Assembly (NCBI GenBank): GCA_020186115.1
Contig: WSYJ01000025.1
Span: 1-64,000, forward strand
Direction: 5' to 3'
DNA length: 64,000 nucleotides
From: Histomonas meleagridis
Taxonomy: Eukaryota > Parabasalia > Tritrichomonadida > Dientamoebidae
Positions within the stretch are counted from its first letter, which is position 1, and every line of letters starts with the position of its first letter. Shown piece by piece: positions 39,722-50,282 of this stretch. Both the position numbers and the translations under genes were made by a program. Under the pieces are notes generated by a model that saw only the letters and a program-made list of their open reading frames with translations, had not been told where the DNA came from and did not search any database.

Positions 39722-41101
39722 ATGGAAATCGAAAAAAATATAGAATTGCTTGAAAATGGCAATCTCTTAACACAAACAGAAAAAGAAGTATTTGAAATGG
39801 TGTACTCACGTTGTAATGATTTTAATCCACCTGTTGTTGCAAGAGCTGCAGGTGGATGGGTGAGAGATAAATTACTTGGTAAAGAGTCTGATGATATAGA
39901 TATTGCTGTTGAAAACACCACTGGACTAGCATTCGCAGAAAATCTCAAATACAAAATTAAAAACGATAATATTAAAATTGTAGTAATTGAAGCAAATCCT
40001 GATCAATCTAAACATTTGGAAACAGCTCGCGTATGTATTTTCCCGGATTTTTGGATTGATTTTTGTGGGCTCAGATCAGATTCTTACACTCAAGATTCTC
40101 GAATACCATCAATTAAACAAGGAACGCCAATGGAAGATGCGAAAAGAAGAGACTTCAGAATGAATGCTTTATTTTTTAATATAAATACAAAAAAAGTTGA
40201 AGATTTTACAAATGGTATTGAAGATCTAAAAAACGGAATCATAAATACACCACTCGACCCAATAGAAAGTTTTAAAGATGATCCTTTAAGAGTTCTTCGT
40301 GCTTTTCGCTTTGCTTCTCGTTTTGGGTTCAAACTTCATGAATCAATAATTCCAGCAGCACAAAAAATACATGGTGACTTCAAACGTAAAATTACAAGGG
40401 AGCGTATTGCAACTGAGTTAATCAAGGCCTTTGATGGTATTGCACCACTTGATACACTTATTTATCTTGTTGAATCAGGTCTCTTTTCGCCTGTTTTCGA
40501 CCGTTTAGATGAGTGGTCACTTGATCCAAACGAAGCCCTGAAAAGAGTCCAAACCGTTGTGTCAAGGCACCCCGGAAATGACCGTTTTTTAGTGCTTTCC
40601 CTATCAGCGATTTACTCTCCTATTCTCTCTAATCCTAAAGTATCAGACCCAGAGCGCAATCACAAAAAGATAAATGCCATAGAATATGCTATCGCGCGCA
40701 ATTTGAAAATGCCTGTAAAAGTTGCATATGATGTTGAATCAATATTGACAGGTGCATATGAACTTGTAAAACTTGAAAAGAATTTAACAAGACTCAATGT
40801 TGGTAGGTGGATTCGACACATTGGAGAACTTTGGAAGTTTTCCAGTTTGGTTGTATTTGATGATGATATTTATAATTTCTATATAAATGTTGTGGACCCA
40901 TTTATAAAGGAGCAACGTCTAGAAGACGTTTGGGAAATGAAGCCACTAATGAATGGCGTTGAATTAGCAAATTTACATGGAATAAAACCAGGGAAGGAAT
41001 TAAAGCCTTTAATCGAGAAACTGATTGACTGGCAGCTCGAAAATCCTTTTGGAACCGCCGAAGAGTACATTGAATATGTTAATAATCAAAAAAATAAATA
41101 A
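39722..41101 (+). CDS. CCA tRNA nucleotidyltransferase
   Basis: 459 residues from ATG 39722; the in-frame TTG at 39713 is unlikely. The head contains the class II signature AAGGWVRDKLLG, then DDIDIAV (catalytic Asp pair), the RRDFRMNALFFN motif and PLRVLRAFRFASRF, then the neck and body domains ending KNQ. It adds CCA to tRNA 3' ends, essential for translation. Length and order fit the eukaryotic cytosolic enzyme. No mitochondrial targeting sequence is expected or seen. Confidence 0.96.
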   Translation: MEIEKNIELLENGNLLTQTEKEVFEMVYSRCNDFNPPVVARAAGGWVRDKLLGKESDDIDIAVENTTGLAFAENLKYKIKNDNIKIVVIEANPDQSKHLETARVCIFPDFWIDFCGLRSDSYTQDSRIPSIKQGTPMEDAKRRDFRMNALFFNINTKKVEDFTNGIEDLKNGIINTPLDPIESFKDDPLRVLRAFRFASRFGFKLHESIIPAAQKIHGDFKRKITRERIATELIKAFDGIAPLDTLIYLVESGLFSPVFDRLDEWSLDPNEALKRVQTVVSRHPGNDRFLVLSLSAIYSPILSNPKVSDPERNHKKINAIEYAIARNLKMPVKVAYDVESILTGAYELVKLEKNLTRLNVGRWIRHIGELWKFSSLVVFDDDIYNFYINVVDPFIKEQRLEDVWEMKPLMNGVELANLHGIKPGKELKPLIEKLIDWQLENPFGTAEEYIEYVNNQKNK

Positions 41102-41151
41102 TTTGTTTTGTAGGAAAATAAAATTATAGTGAATTTAATTAACAACTGATC

Positions 41152-41720
41152 TTATTTTTTGAATTTAGCTGCATTGAAATATGAATCGATGAGGAAATCT
41201 CTTATTTCTTGTCCATCTGATGTAAAAACAGAAAAAGATTTAGCTCCAACACCACCACACTTTTGCATGTCATCTTGAATATCAAGGTTATTCGGCCTTT
41301 CTCTGGGGATCTTCTTATCTGCTTGGAGTCCGATAAGCACATGTGATACATATTTTCCATTAGGATGGTGGCAATATTGACCAACGGTGTAAATGTATCA
41401 GCAGTATATTTCAATGAATTAACATCATTAGATAAGTAGAGTTTTCTTCTACTTCAGTAGATAAGTAGAAGAAAACAGTCAGTTTCTTACCAAATCTGCT
41501 GCATCGTACTGTGCTTGTAAATGTCCTATAGGATAATGCTCATCGGGAGATCCACATTCCCAGAACGAAATAAAAATTTTCTTTTGAGTCACTGAATGTT
41601 TCCATCAATACAACTTGGTACTCGTTCCCTCTCTGTTATGCGTGTGTCATTACTAGCCAAAAAAAGCAAACTCATTTTTCCTATATGAGAAGCACCAATG
41701 GGAAGGATGTTGACTTGTTG
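41152..41720 (-). pseudogene. Decayed small GTPase
   Basis: The minus strand from about 41720 shows a P-loop-like start (GASHIGKMSLLFL) and later a coding-like end (MLIGLQADKKIPRERPN, then FSVFTSDGQEIRDFLI) reaching TAA near 41155, in different frames with several stops. The pattern, a P-loop, then a GLxADxx segment, then a C-terminal helix, fits a Rho/Ras-like GTPase. It is interrupted by a hairpin at 41441-41476. Clearly non-functional. Family assignment is tentative. Confidence 0.45.
41441..41476. repeat. Perfect 14-bp stem-loop
   Basis: GTTTTCTTCTACTT (41441-41454), loop CAGTAGAT, and AAGTAGAAGAAAAC (41463-41476) form a perfect hairpin inside the decayed GTPase. It looks like a small insertion or slippage product. 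Confidence 0.8.
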
Positions 41721-41880
41721 TATCACTTTTGTTAACAGGAAATATATTATAAAACAAGATGGAAAATATTTTTACATTATGTAATTTTAATAAATGATTA
41801 TCAAAGAAAAACCAAAATATTTTATGGAATTTAAATTTAACATTTCTAATGAAAACAAAAGTTGTGACCAGTCATATGAT

Positions 41881-43014
41881 TTATTCTTGCCCTAACGCAC
41901 CATTAAGGATTGCCTCGTCATCCTTCTTTTCATAATTAAAACAAGGCAATTTGAACACATCATTATAAATGAACGTAGCCAACACTAATAAAAAGAATCC
42001 TCCAAGTTCTAAGAAGGACCAATTTACCCACAGCTCACCGAATCCGGCTCCTGCATAAGCACAAATTAATGTAACAATCCATATGAACAATGTACGTGCA
42101 GCTTCCAGAATTGTGCGGTTAACCGCCGATGAATGTGAAGTGACGAGCATTCCAAACATATTATAGAAGAGAACAGCCAAAACAAAGAAGAGACATACTA
42201 AGATAACTTTTCCAGATGAGAAGAGCTGGATGAATGAGTCTATGAAGTTCTCAAGTGATGTTCCAAGTGGTGATGGATCATTTCCTGGAACAATAAAAGC
42301 AAATGGAAAACCAACAATGATCATAAGAACAAGGCCCCAGATTCCTTCCCATCCAACAATCTCAAGAGCAGGCATGTTGACATCTTGAAGTACATATTCT
42401 TCTGTGACAATTTGAGCAGCTTGAACAAGTTGGGACAGAACAACTAAAACTGCACCAAGAAGTTTTTGTGTGGCAGAATATTCGGGTGCTTCACTTGTTT
42501 CGCTACTCGAGCTAACAGATGGAACATACATTCCGGCAACTCCAATCATTACAAGAGCAACAATGGTAATGCAAATACTGAACCATCTGTAGGCTGGAAT
42601 TTTCCTCTTTAAGAAAAGAATGGAAATGATTGCTGAAAAGATAACCATTGATCCACGAAGCATTTGGAAGATTGAAACGTTAATGTAAATTAAACCAAAT
42701 GTCATGAGAGTGGAAGCAAATAAATCAAATGCTGCTGGAATTGCTATAATGACTCTTTGTGACCATGATGCAGATAATTTCTTACCTTTCTTTTCTGGAT
42801 CCCAAACTTTAGCTATGAAATAAGAAAAAGCCATTCCAAAGAACATTAAAAATGATTGCATAAATGGCTTATCAAAATTATGTTTTATGCCTTTAAACCC
42901 TGGTGATTCTATTGTAAGCATGACTTTCATTAAAACCGATGTACAAGTTCCAAAAATAAGCATGCAAACAATCGCGATAGCATAACCATAATTTTTTTTT
43001 GGTTTCTCTTCCAT
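41881..43014 (-). CDS. SLC35F6-like drug/metabolite-type transporter
   Basis: 377 residues with about ten hydrophobic segments, starting YGYAIAIVCMLIFGTCTSVLM and including a conserved opening region (FDKPFMQSFLMFFGMAF) and PAAFDLFASTLMTFGLIYI, FQMLRGSMVIFSAIIS, which are characteristic of the nucleotide-sugar-transporter-like SLC35F6 (C2orf18) group. Substrate is unknown in this group. The hydrophilic loop after TM5 and the acidic cytoplasmic C-terminus are typical. TAAACGGT lies 9 bases upstream of the ATG. Confidence 0.85.
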   Translation of the reverse strand: MEEKPKKNYGYAIAIVCMLIFGTCTSVLMKVMLTIESPGFKGIKHNFDKPFMQSFLMFFGMAFSYFIAKVWDPEKKGKKLSASWSQRVIIAIPAAFDLFASTLMTFGLIYINVSIFQMLRGSMVIFSAIISILFLKRKIPAYRWFSICITIVALVMIGVAGMYVPSVSSSSETSEAPEYSATQKLLGAVLVVLSQLVQAAQIVTEEYVLQDVNMPALEIVGWEGIWGLVLMIIVGFPFAFIVPGNDPSPLGTSLENFIDSFIQLFSSGKVILVCLFFVLAVLFYNMFGMLVTSHSSAVNRTILEAARTLFIWIVTLICAYAGAGFGELWVNWSFLELGGFFLLVLATFIYNDVFKLPCFNYEKKDDEAILNGALGQE

Positions 43015-43022
43015 TGTTTTTG

Positions 43023-43117
43023 TAAACGGTTTTTATCAATTTTGGAGGCTAAATCGATTGAAATTGTAAACAATGTTCTGTCCTATAGAAAACGTTAAGT
43101 AGCAATATTTAAACGGT
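43023..43117. promoter_or_regulatory. Two TAAACGGT motifs in a divergent spacer
   Basis: TAAACGGT occurs at 43023-43030 and again at 43110-43117 between the divergent transporter and TRAPPC8-like genes. The first is 9 bases from the transporter ATG; the second is about 118 bases from the other ATG. A promoter element is inferred from recurrence. Confidence 0.4.
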
Positions 43118-43234
43118 TTCATGATTAATCATGTGACATGATATCATTCTTTGTATTCAAAAAGTGGGTGGTTGCTACTTTTTGTGTTTGAGTTTACATG
43201 ATCTTTTAACGTTCTACAGAGACATCTGGGTTCG

Positions 43235-46200
43235 ATGAAGAACCAAAAATTTTTTTTTTACGAATTCGCACCAGTCATTGCAATTTACGTTGACCCAGAT
43301 ATAGAAAAGAAGTTATCCAAATGGAAATTCAGCTTAATATATTTTTTTGCATGTGCATCAAAATCAATTCATCAGCTTAAAATTAATTTTAAATATCTTA
43401 ACTTAAATAGAATTATTGATAATGAAACTATTATACCCGTTGAATCCCAAATTCAAACAATTCTTGAAAAATCTGACGAATTATTTCGTACCAAAAGTTT
43501 TCCTGAACAATTTCTCACAACGAAAGGAAACCCATATGGAATCGAAAGTATGCTTCATTCCACTCTTTGGTTTCGTTCTATTTTCTATTTATTTTTCGGG
43601 AGCTTAAATCCACCATTTCAACTTTACGACAACCCATGTCATTACCTTATCTTTTCCTCCACAACAGATGCGCATGAATATATTTCACAAATTCAAACCC
43701 AACATTTTAATGATTTATTACATTATGATTTGGACTCAATTACAACAACTTATCATGTGGCATTTACAGAAAATTCCATTGTTTTCACCACTGGCGATCA
43801 AACATTTACATGTAATTTGGAAGGAAGCACTCAATTATCAGAACAATTCTTTTCAATATTTTCGAAATTATACCAAAACGAAGGGAAAGAAAAGTTTTAT
43901 TTGTCAGATGAATTAATTGATTTTCTTCAAAACAAATGTATTCTACCTATTGTTAATGAGAAGGTTCCAAACACATTACAAAAATTTATTACCAAATTAG
44001 GCGAAACGATTTTATTAGAAGTTAAAAAAAGCACTTTTATACAAAACTTATTTAAAAAGTCTAGGAAAGGAATTCACCAACACAACATAAATTTATTACA
44101 ATTACAATTAGCATTTTCATATATAAATGTTGGCCATTATTATGAAGCATCTGAAATCGTCCGTAAACTTTTGGGCATTCCGAACTTTTTCGCAGAAAAA
44201 ACCGTTTTGCTGCTTAACGTTCACCTTCTGATCAGTAATTTTCCAGTTAATGAAATATTTCTAAATCCGAAGTTTGAGCATTTAATATGTGATTTAATAA
44301 CTATGTACATTAAAGACAACGATATGGATACGGCGTTATGTTTATTTTTTAAAGCATTTCAATTTTTAACATTCAAAAATGTGACAATATTAGAAAAGTT
44401 CTTATGCACATTATTAACATTAAAGATAAGCGATGCTATAAAAGCTGTTTGTTATGAAAGAATTGCTGGTTTATTCTTAACAAAAGAACAAAAGAAAAAA
44501 GCAGCTTTTTATTTATATCGATCATCAATACTTTATGGGAGAGCCAAATTTTATGGACATGCGTTACGATGTTCATCATATATACATTATTTAATATGTG
44601 AAAATGACATGAAACATAAGAAAATATTTGTTTGTGGTATTGGGAAAATCGAAAATTTAAAAGAGCCTTCAACTTACCAAAGTGTTTCATGGAAACAAAT
44701 TGTTATCAAAACATTAAAAAATGTTGCCGAGTATTTAATATTATGTAATTGCGCATCTTTTGCGTCATTAATATATTTGAATTTATTTGTTTATGATGCA
44801 AAAGAAAATCAACAAAAGAATTTTATGGATTTTTTTAAGGCTTTTAATTTGCCTAATTCAGATAGTACATTTGTTTCCAAAATATCTCTTCCGATAATGA
44901 GCGTTTCTTCGACTTCTTTATTCGAATATGGTTCACCTGAATCATTTGGATTCGATTCCATTAAGTTTAAACCGATCTTTGAGTTTTGGAATAAAACAAA
45001 AAGAGAAATTTCATTCACTAAGAAATGGATTCATAATGTCTCCAAAATTAATAAAGTCGCATGCGGCGAACCTGTTTATTTACAATTAAAGTTACATCGG
45101 AACTTTGGTACTGCGCCATATTATTTATCGAAAATGAAATTAATAATGGAAACTTTGGATGAAGAAATTGTTAATTGGAATAAAACTTCTGAGGTCAATT
45201 TAAAAATAGAAGAAAATGTTTATGAAATTACTGTTTTATGTTCTTTCGTTGTTACAAAACAAATGAAGTTTTCCATTGATAAAATCTCATTTTCTCTTTG
45301 GGACTTATTACATGTTACAACGCAATTCCCGAAAATGGAATTTCAATCTTTTGAAGGTCAATCTTTAATAGAAGTTGATATTGAAGATTTCCCAAAGGAA
45401 ATGAAGCAAAATGAAATTAGGCCGTTTTTGTTTAGTATAAAATGTAAAGGAAAAAGTCCCTTAAAATCAATTATAGCTGTACATGACGCACCAAAAAATT
45501 TGTATTTTAATAACGGTCAAACGTACAAACAAAGTTTGTCAATTGTTAATATGGTCACACCACAAACCGATACCGACGATACGATAGAAGTTAGCGGTTA
45601 TGTATATGGTGCTGACAAAGATATTGAAATCCATCTTGTATGGTTTTATATAGCGAATAGTGGCTTTCAGTGGAGATCATATTCACAATTATTTCATATA
45701 AATTGCAAAAAATCCGAAGATATGAAAAATGTAATTTTATTAGATCCACGAAATACCTTTGATTTACTTTATTTTGTCGATGTCCAAACAAGAGAAGATC
45801 CAATTCATTTACATAAAGTACATATTAAGGACAAATGTTATACATTAATGTTAGAAACTGACAATTACATCACATCGAATACATTTCGTAGTTTTCTATT
45901 TGAACATAACACAGATAAATGCGACTGTAATAATCAAGATGAGTATTTTATCAATGATATGAAATCATCTGGTTCACTTACATACACAAAAGAAAATTGC
46001 GATTTCAATTCGCAATATACGATTCCAAACGATATCTTTTTATCGTATCCATTTCGATTCCAAATCATTTCGCCCGATTTCGTTGAGCTTAAAGATGTCG
46101 GATATGAAACTGTTAATATTAAGCTGAAAGTATTAAACATGACGAAGAATGTGATTAAGGATATTTCCGTGTCACACGTCGACTTTCAAGAAACTGGAAG

Positions 46201-46399
46201 CACAAATGCGATTTGGATCGGTAAGGAAGAATTCACATGCGAAAAAATCGATTCGGGTCAATCAATGGAATTCGACTTCCAGTTACTCGTCATGAGGCCG
46301 GGAATTATTAATATCGCTACGTTTCAAGTTAGATATGGAAATTATTTCTTGTTTTTGCCGTTCTCGCAATTCATATCGGTTGTGAATGCACAAGAGTAA
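43235..46399 (+). CDS. TRAPP complex subunit 8-like protein (Trs85)
   Basis: 1,054 residues, intact. The N-terminal third has the TRAPPC8-like arrangement, with EFAPVIAIYVDPD near the start and TLWFRSIFYLFFGSL followed by YDNPCHYLIFSST; the centre is helical (TPR-like, about residues 260-480) and the last third is beta-rich, as in Trs85-family proteins with C-terminal Ig-like domains. TRAPPC8 belongs to TRAPPIII, a Rab1 exchange factor at the Golgi and in autophagy. Assignment rests on length and local motifs, so paralogous TRAPP tether subunits are possible. Start ATG 43235 precedes a FFFYEF run. Confidence 0.6.
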   Translation: MKNQKFFFYEFAPVIAIYVDPDIEKKLSKWKFSLIYFFACASKSIHQLKINFKYLNLNRIIDNETIIPVESQIQTILEKSDELFRTKSFPEQFLTTKGNPYGIESMLHSTLWFRSIFYLFFGSLNPPFQLYDNPCHYLIFSSTTDAHEYISQIQTQHFNDLLHYDLDSITTTYHVAFTENSIVFTTGDQTFTCNLEGSTQLSEQFFSIFSKLYQNEGKEKFYLSDELIDFLQNKCILPIVNEKVPNTLQKFITKLGETILLEVKKSTFIQNLFKKSRKGIHQHNINLLQLQLAFSYINVGHYYEASEIVRKLLGIPNFFAEKTVLLLNVHLLISNFPVNEIFLNPKFEHLICDLITMYIKDNDMDTALCLFFKAFQFLTFKNVTILEKFLCTLLTLKISDAIKAVCYERIAGLFLTKEQKKKAAFYLYRSSILYGRAKFYGHALRCSSYIHYLICENDMKHKKIFVCGIGKIENLKEPSTYQSVSWKQIVIKTLKNVAEYLILCNCASFASLIYLNLFVYDAKENQQKNFMDFFKAFNLPNSDSTFVSKISLPIMSVSSTSLFEYGSPESFGFDSIKFKPIFEFWNKTKREISFTKKWIHNVSKINKVACGEPVYLQLKLHRNFGTAPYYLSKMKLIMETLDEEIVNWNKTSEVNLKIEENVYEITVLCSFVVTKQMKFSIDKISFSLWDLLHVTTQFPKMEFQSFEGQSLIEVDIEDFPKEMKQNEIRPFLFSIKCKGKSPLKSIIAVHDAPKNLYFNNGQTYKQSLSIVNMVTPQTDTDDTIEVSGYVYGADKDIEIHLVWFYIANSGFQWRSYSQLFHINCKKSEDMKNVILLDPRNTFDLLYFVDVQTREDPIHLHKVHIKDKCYTLMLETDNYITSNTFRSFLFEHNTDKCDCNNQDEYFINDMKSSGSLTYTKENCDFNSQYTIPNDIFLSYPFRFQIISPDFVELKDVGYETVNIKLKVLNMTKNVIKDISVSHVDFQETGSTNAIWIGKEEFTCEKIDSGQSMEFDFQLLVMRPGIINIATFQVRYGNYFLFLPFSQFISVVNAQE

Positions 46400-46535
46400 A
46401 TGTGTTTATTTTATTAATTAAATTTTGTTGAGAATTTTTTGCTGAACATGTCGAAATATTTGTTTTAATTGTTGTGTTGTAGAACTATTAATTTTTTTTA
46501 ATTATTATATTGTATAACAATTTATTTTTTAATTA

Positions 46536-47627
46536 TTATATTGTGATCACATACATAATATATCCAAAATGAAGAATATTGAGAATTAAGATAAATATTC
46601 CCGCAATCCCTTTGTGACTGGTTAGAGTGTTTACTGTTTGCTCTATTTTGGTTATACATGTTACATGATAAAAATGTGGTGAACCGCATAAATGTGTCAT
46701 GTTTTTATCATATGGATCTTCAAAACCACAACATTCAAGCGTTTTTTCGATTTCTTTTGATGGCAGTTTGGCATTAATCCATTTTTCTTTCATATTATTC
46801 ATCGTAATTTTCTTACTACGAAAAGATATAAATATCATAATAATTTCTAGAAAAATGCAAAATCCAGAGATGCCAACTGTTAAATATTTTAAAACTGGTT
46901 CATTTATAAATAACACAAGAAATAAAAATAGCGATGCTAAAATAGCAAAAGCAGTTACAATAAGCAAAAAATTATAAGGAACTTTATTTTCCATTGATAT
47001 ATGAATTTTTTTTACAGAAAAAAGATTTGCTCCTATGCAACAAAGAATTATCAATATAATAAATATTGTATTGATTCCAATTAAATAAAAAGGAGAAATA
47101 TATTTCTGTTGTGGAAGTGTTTGTGCTGTCTCATTAAGTTCAAAAAATTCATTCATAATATCATCTAAATGTGATATAATAAGTCTTTCATTATATGAGG
47201 AAGGTTTTTCTATTTTTTGAATTGGAAAGTATTCAGTATTATCATTTTGAGTTTCTTTTTCAGTATGTTCTACATTAAAAAATTCTAATAAATAAAAAAT
47301 ATTAATACCAAATTCCAAACTTTTTTCATTTTCTTCAAATCCTTTTCCGTTTTCTCCATATATTTCTCTCCATTGCCTTTTTAATTCTGATGTAAAAAAC
47401 GTTTTCTTTTTTAAATCAACAGTAGAGTCAACCACACAAATGTACATCATTTCATCATTAAGAAATGAAAAAATATTATAATTGTATTGGTCCCATGAAG
47501 AATATGAATATGATGAATTAATTTTGGGAAACATTTTATATATAATCTCACGAAAATTTCCTTGGATTCCAGAAAATTCTGCTACAATCTTTACACCATG
47601 CGCAACACACCCATAATAGAAAGTCAT
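46536..47627 (-). CDS. Longin domain fused to a tetraspanin
   Basis: 363 residues. Residues 1-95 match a VAMP7-type longin domain (FYYGCVAHGVKIVAEFSG, GNFREIIYKMFPKI, MMYICVVDSTV, TFFTSELKRQWREIYG). After a linker come four transmembrane helices (~180-203, 219-241, 246-269, 340-362). The loop between helices 3 and 4 (~270-337) carries the tetraspanin CCG (Cys299-Cys300-Gly301) plus Cys314 and Cys324. In longin SNAREs the longin domain is followed by a SNARE helix and one anchor; no clear SNARE helix is seen here. It may control vesicle sorting or fusion. Intact gene with ATG 47627. Confidence 0.75.
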   Translation of the reverse strand: MTFYYGCVAHGVKIVAEFSGIQGNFREIIYKMFPKINSSYSYSSWDQYNYNIFSFLNDEMMYICVVDSTVDLKKKTFFTSELKRQWREIYGENGKGFEENEKSLEFGINIFYLLEFFNVEHTEKETQNDNTEYFPIQKIEKPSSYNERLIISHLDDIMNEFFELNETAQTLPQQKYISPFYLIGINTIFIILIILCCIGANLFSVKKIHISMENKVPYNFLLIVTAFAILASLFLFLVLFINEPVLKYLTVGISGFCIFLEIIMIFISFRSKKITMNNMKEKWINAKLPSKEIEKTLECCGFEDPYDKNMTHLCGSPHFYHVTCITKIEQTVNTLTSHKGIAGIFILILNILHFGYIMYVITI

Positions 47628-47793
47628 TAAAGTAACACCTTTCTGAAGAAAGCTAACTTATTGTAGATTCCATAAAAACAAAAAATGTGAATATTTTTTA
47701 CAACTCAAATGTAAAAACTAATATTTTTTTGTCTTTTTAGTTTGATTTTTGCTAAAAAATATTTTTGAATAATTTACAATGTACGTTTAAAAT

Positions 47794-48582
47794 ATGTCTA
47801 TGAGGGGAAAAGGAGCTTGGAATTTTAATTATGGCCAAAAAAAGTTTACAGTCTTACCCGAACCAATAAATCTTGATTCTTCTTCTGATAGTGATAGTTT
47901 TTCACATGTTAATCAAAATCATAAAAGAAACTATCAAATTCCGAAATTAGCAAATAATCAAACAAAAAAAGACTCGATGAAAAAAAGTTTTCAACAAAGA
48001 AAAACACAAAAAGCACATAATTTTTCAGAAGAAAAAATAATACAAAAAAAGAATAAAGATTCTCATAGTGTTTCAACATTAACTTCTCTTCAATCAGATT
48101 CACAAAAAATTATAATATCAGAAGCTACAGAAAAACTAGAAGCTCTTAAGACACAAAGAAACATCCTTCAAAAAGAACTTAAATTATTAAAAACAGAAAA
48201 CAAAAGAAAAATTAATGAGCGAAGAAGGAAGTTGGAACTGTACAGCGAAAAAATGGAAAAGTTGACAAGTACTCTCAGATCTCAAATTCATGATTATTCC
48301 AGACGAGTCAAAGAGGAAACTATTAAAATGGAAAACAGTTCAAACTTTGTTGAAATGAACAAAAATGAAACCTTTATTCAAGAAACAAAAGAATCTTTTG
48401 AACAATGTGCAGATTCGATTCTGTCACTTGCAAAAGTTCTTGTTTATGATCCACTGACAGAGTCCGACTTTGATGTTATCCTAAACACGGGAACATTTGA
48501 TAGTAAAATTGGAAAACTTGTTCTTGAGCTAATAAATACTGCAAAAGGGCTTTTTGCAGAAAATCCTTCTGATCAAAATTGA
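47794..48582 (+). CDS. Coiled-coil protein of unknown function
   Basis: 262 residues, intact, with a Ser/Lys/Gln-rich disordered N-terminus (SSDSDSFSH) and a central coiled coil (~residues 105-175, KTQRNILQKELKLLKTENKRK), then a helical C-terminal region. No enzyme motif. The start is supported by the ACGTTTAAAAT sequence just before the ATG. It is divergent from the longin-tetraspanin gene, but no functional link can be shown. Confidence 0.65.
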   Translation: MSMRGKGAWNFNYGQKKFTVLPEPINLDSSSDSDSFSHVNQNHKRNYQIPKLANNQTKKDSMKKSFQQRKTQKAHNFSEEKIIQKKNKDSHSVSTLTSLQSDSQKIIISEATEKLEALKTQRNILQKELKLLKTENKRKINERRRKLELYSEKMEKLTSTLRSQIHDYSRRVKEETIKMENSSNFVEMNKNETFIQETKESFEQCADSILSLAKVLVYDPLTESDFDVILNTGTFDSKIGKLVLELINTAKGLFAENPSDQN

Positions 48583-49214
48583 TTAAACGTGTTGTAAATA
48601 TGCCATTAATTTGTTTTTGATATTCACACATGAATTTTTTCTGGTAACTGTTAAACAACTAACAGTTTTAATCCTTCGTAAGGAAGAGATTGAAACAAAA
48701 CTCACTACTTAAACAGTTCTCACTCATGAATTAATAATTTGTATGGTTTATTTGTTTTTTTCCCTTCTTGAACTAAACTGATTTATTATTTTTGACTTTA
48801 ATAAATAACAAAAATACATACGAAACTGCTCATATTATTATCGAAATTTTACATATACATTGGTGACATAGCATTAATTACTTATTTGCAAAATGTATTC
48901 AAATGAGAAAATGTTATTCTCTTGAATGCATCATTAGGTATTTTCCAAAAGTTTTTACATACAAAAAGCATTAAACATTCCATTTTTATAAAAAAAACAT
49001 GAGATGATTGCTCTAAATCACAAAGAAAGATTGGCTCTAAATGATGAAAAATCAACATAAAAAACCTTACTGCATTTGATGATGGAAAAATAAAATAATT
49101 TGAATTTACACAGATAATAAAATTTTTTGTTATTGGGGTTTGAACATTATGAAAAATTTTCAGTTAATTGAGCGTGTCAAATTATGACCGACTTAAAAGC
49201 GATCACTTTTGTAA
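48583..49214. other. Intergenic, AT-rich, no gene seen
   Basis: About 630 bases between the coiled-coil gene and the kinase gene. No coding frame or repeat of note. Confidence 0.6.
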
Positions 49215-50282
49215 ATGATTTCACAAGTTTTCGCCAGAAACCCAATGGATGCAACAATGCAACTGAAGCCAGAACCTCAAATTAGTTTCTCAGATATACA
49301 AGAGGTTCTCCCAGAACACAACTATCATTTTCTAAAGCCTGTTGGCGCAGGTGGATTTGGATCTGTATTTCTTGTACATTCAGATAAATACAACCAAGAA
49401 TTTTGCATAAAGAAAATAAAGCAAAGAGAGCCAGTAACTGATGAAACAAAAGGAGAAGCAATAACATTACTTAGATTATGTCATCCAAACATTATTTCAA
49501 TGTACGAATTTTTCTTTGATGAAGCTCACACTAATTTGTACATCGTACTGGAGTATTGCAGCGGTGGCTCATTTCAAGAATTGCTTGAAAGAGAAGGACC
49601 AATAAGATCACCAAAATTATATTCCTATTGTTACCAAATATTGAAAGCTCTTTTATACTGCCACGAACAAAACGTTGCTCATAGGGATATAAAACCAGCA
49701 AATATTTTCTTGGATAATTGTGGTAGACCAAAACTTGCAGACTTTGGATTGAGCAAAAAAGTCGATAAAGGCGAAACAACTAAAGTATGCGCTGGCTCAC
49801 GGCCATACATGGCACCAGAGGTCATTAGTTACCAAAAATCAGATCCATTTTTAGCTGATATATGGTCACTTGGAATTACATTTTATTGTTTAGCGTTTGG
49901 GAAGCTTCCATGGATATACCACAACAACGAAGAACTGGAAATGGCCATCAAAACAGGCGTTGTATCTTTTCCTTCATATGCTGATGCAAGATTTTGTCGT
50001 TTAATTCGATCTATGACTGCAATAAATCCAGCAAAAAGAGAGCCATTAACCAAACTTCTTAGTTCGCCAATATTTGATAACATTCAAAAATATAATTATA
50101 GTACACTCTGTCCATTACATAAAAGCACTACAGAAAATGCCTCATATCGAAGGTCAACTTCATTGCTTCCTTCAACTGTGTCTCAAAATCTAATCCTTCC
50201 AAAAAGAATAAATAATTTGACATACATTCAAAAAAAGCCAGAGCGGAAAGGAATTGTACGACAGAAAACATTTGGATCTTGA
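49215..50282 (+). CDS. Serine/threonine protein kinase
   Basis: 355 residues with a complete kinase domain: glycine loop VGAGGFGSV (43-51), catalytic Lys at about 66, HRDIKPAN (156-163, Asp158), DFG (176-178) and an APE-type MAPEV (199-203), then DIWSLG. The activation segment carries Thr/Cys/Gly (TTKVCAGSRPY). The C-terminal ~70 residues are Ser/Lys-rich and probably regulatory. It resembles NEK or CAMK-like kinases, but no subfamily is clear. All catalytic residues are present, so it should be active. Confidence 0.92.
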   Translation: MISQVFARNPMDATMQLKPEPQISFSDIQEVLPEHNYHFLKPVGAGGFGSVFLVHSDKYNQEFCIKKIKQREPVTDETKGEAITLLRLCHPNIISMYEFFFDEAHTNLYIVLEYCSGGSFQELLEREGPIRSPKLYSYCYQILKALLYCHEQNVAHRDIKPANIFLDNCGRPKLADFGLSKKVDKGETTKVCAGSRPYMAPEVISYQKSDPFLADIWSLGITFYCLAFGKLPWIYHNNEELEMAIKTGVVSFPSYADARFCRLIRSMTAINPAKREPLTKLLSSPIFDNIQKYNYSTLCPLHKSTTENASYRRSTSLLPSTVSQNLILPKRINNLTYIQKKPERKGIVRQKTFGS

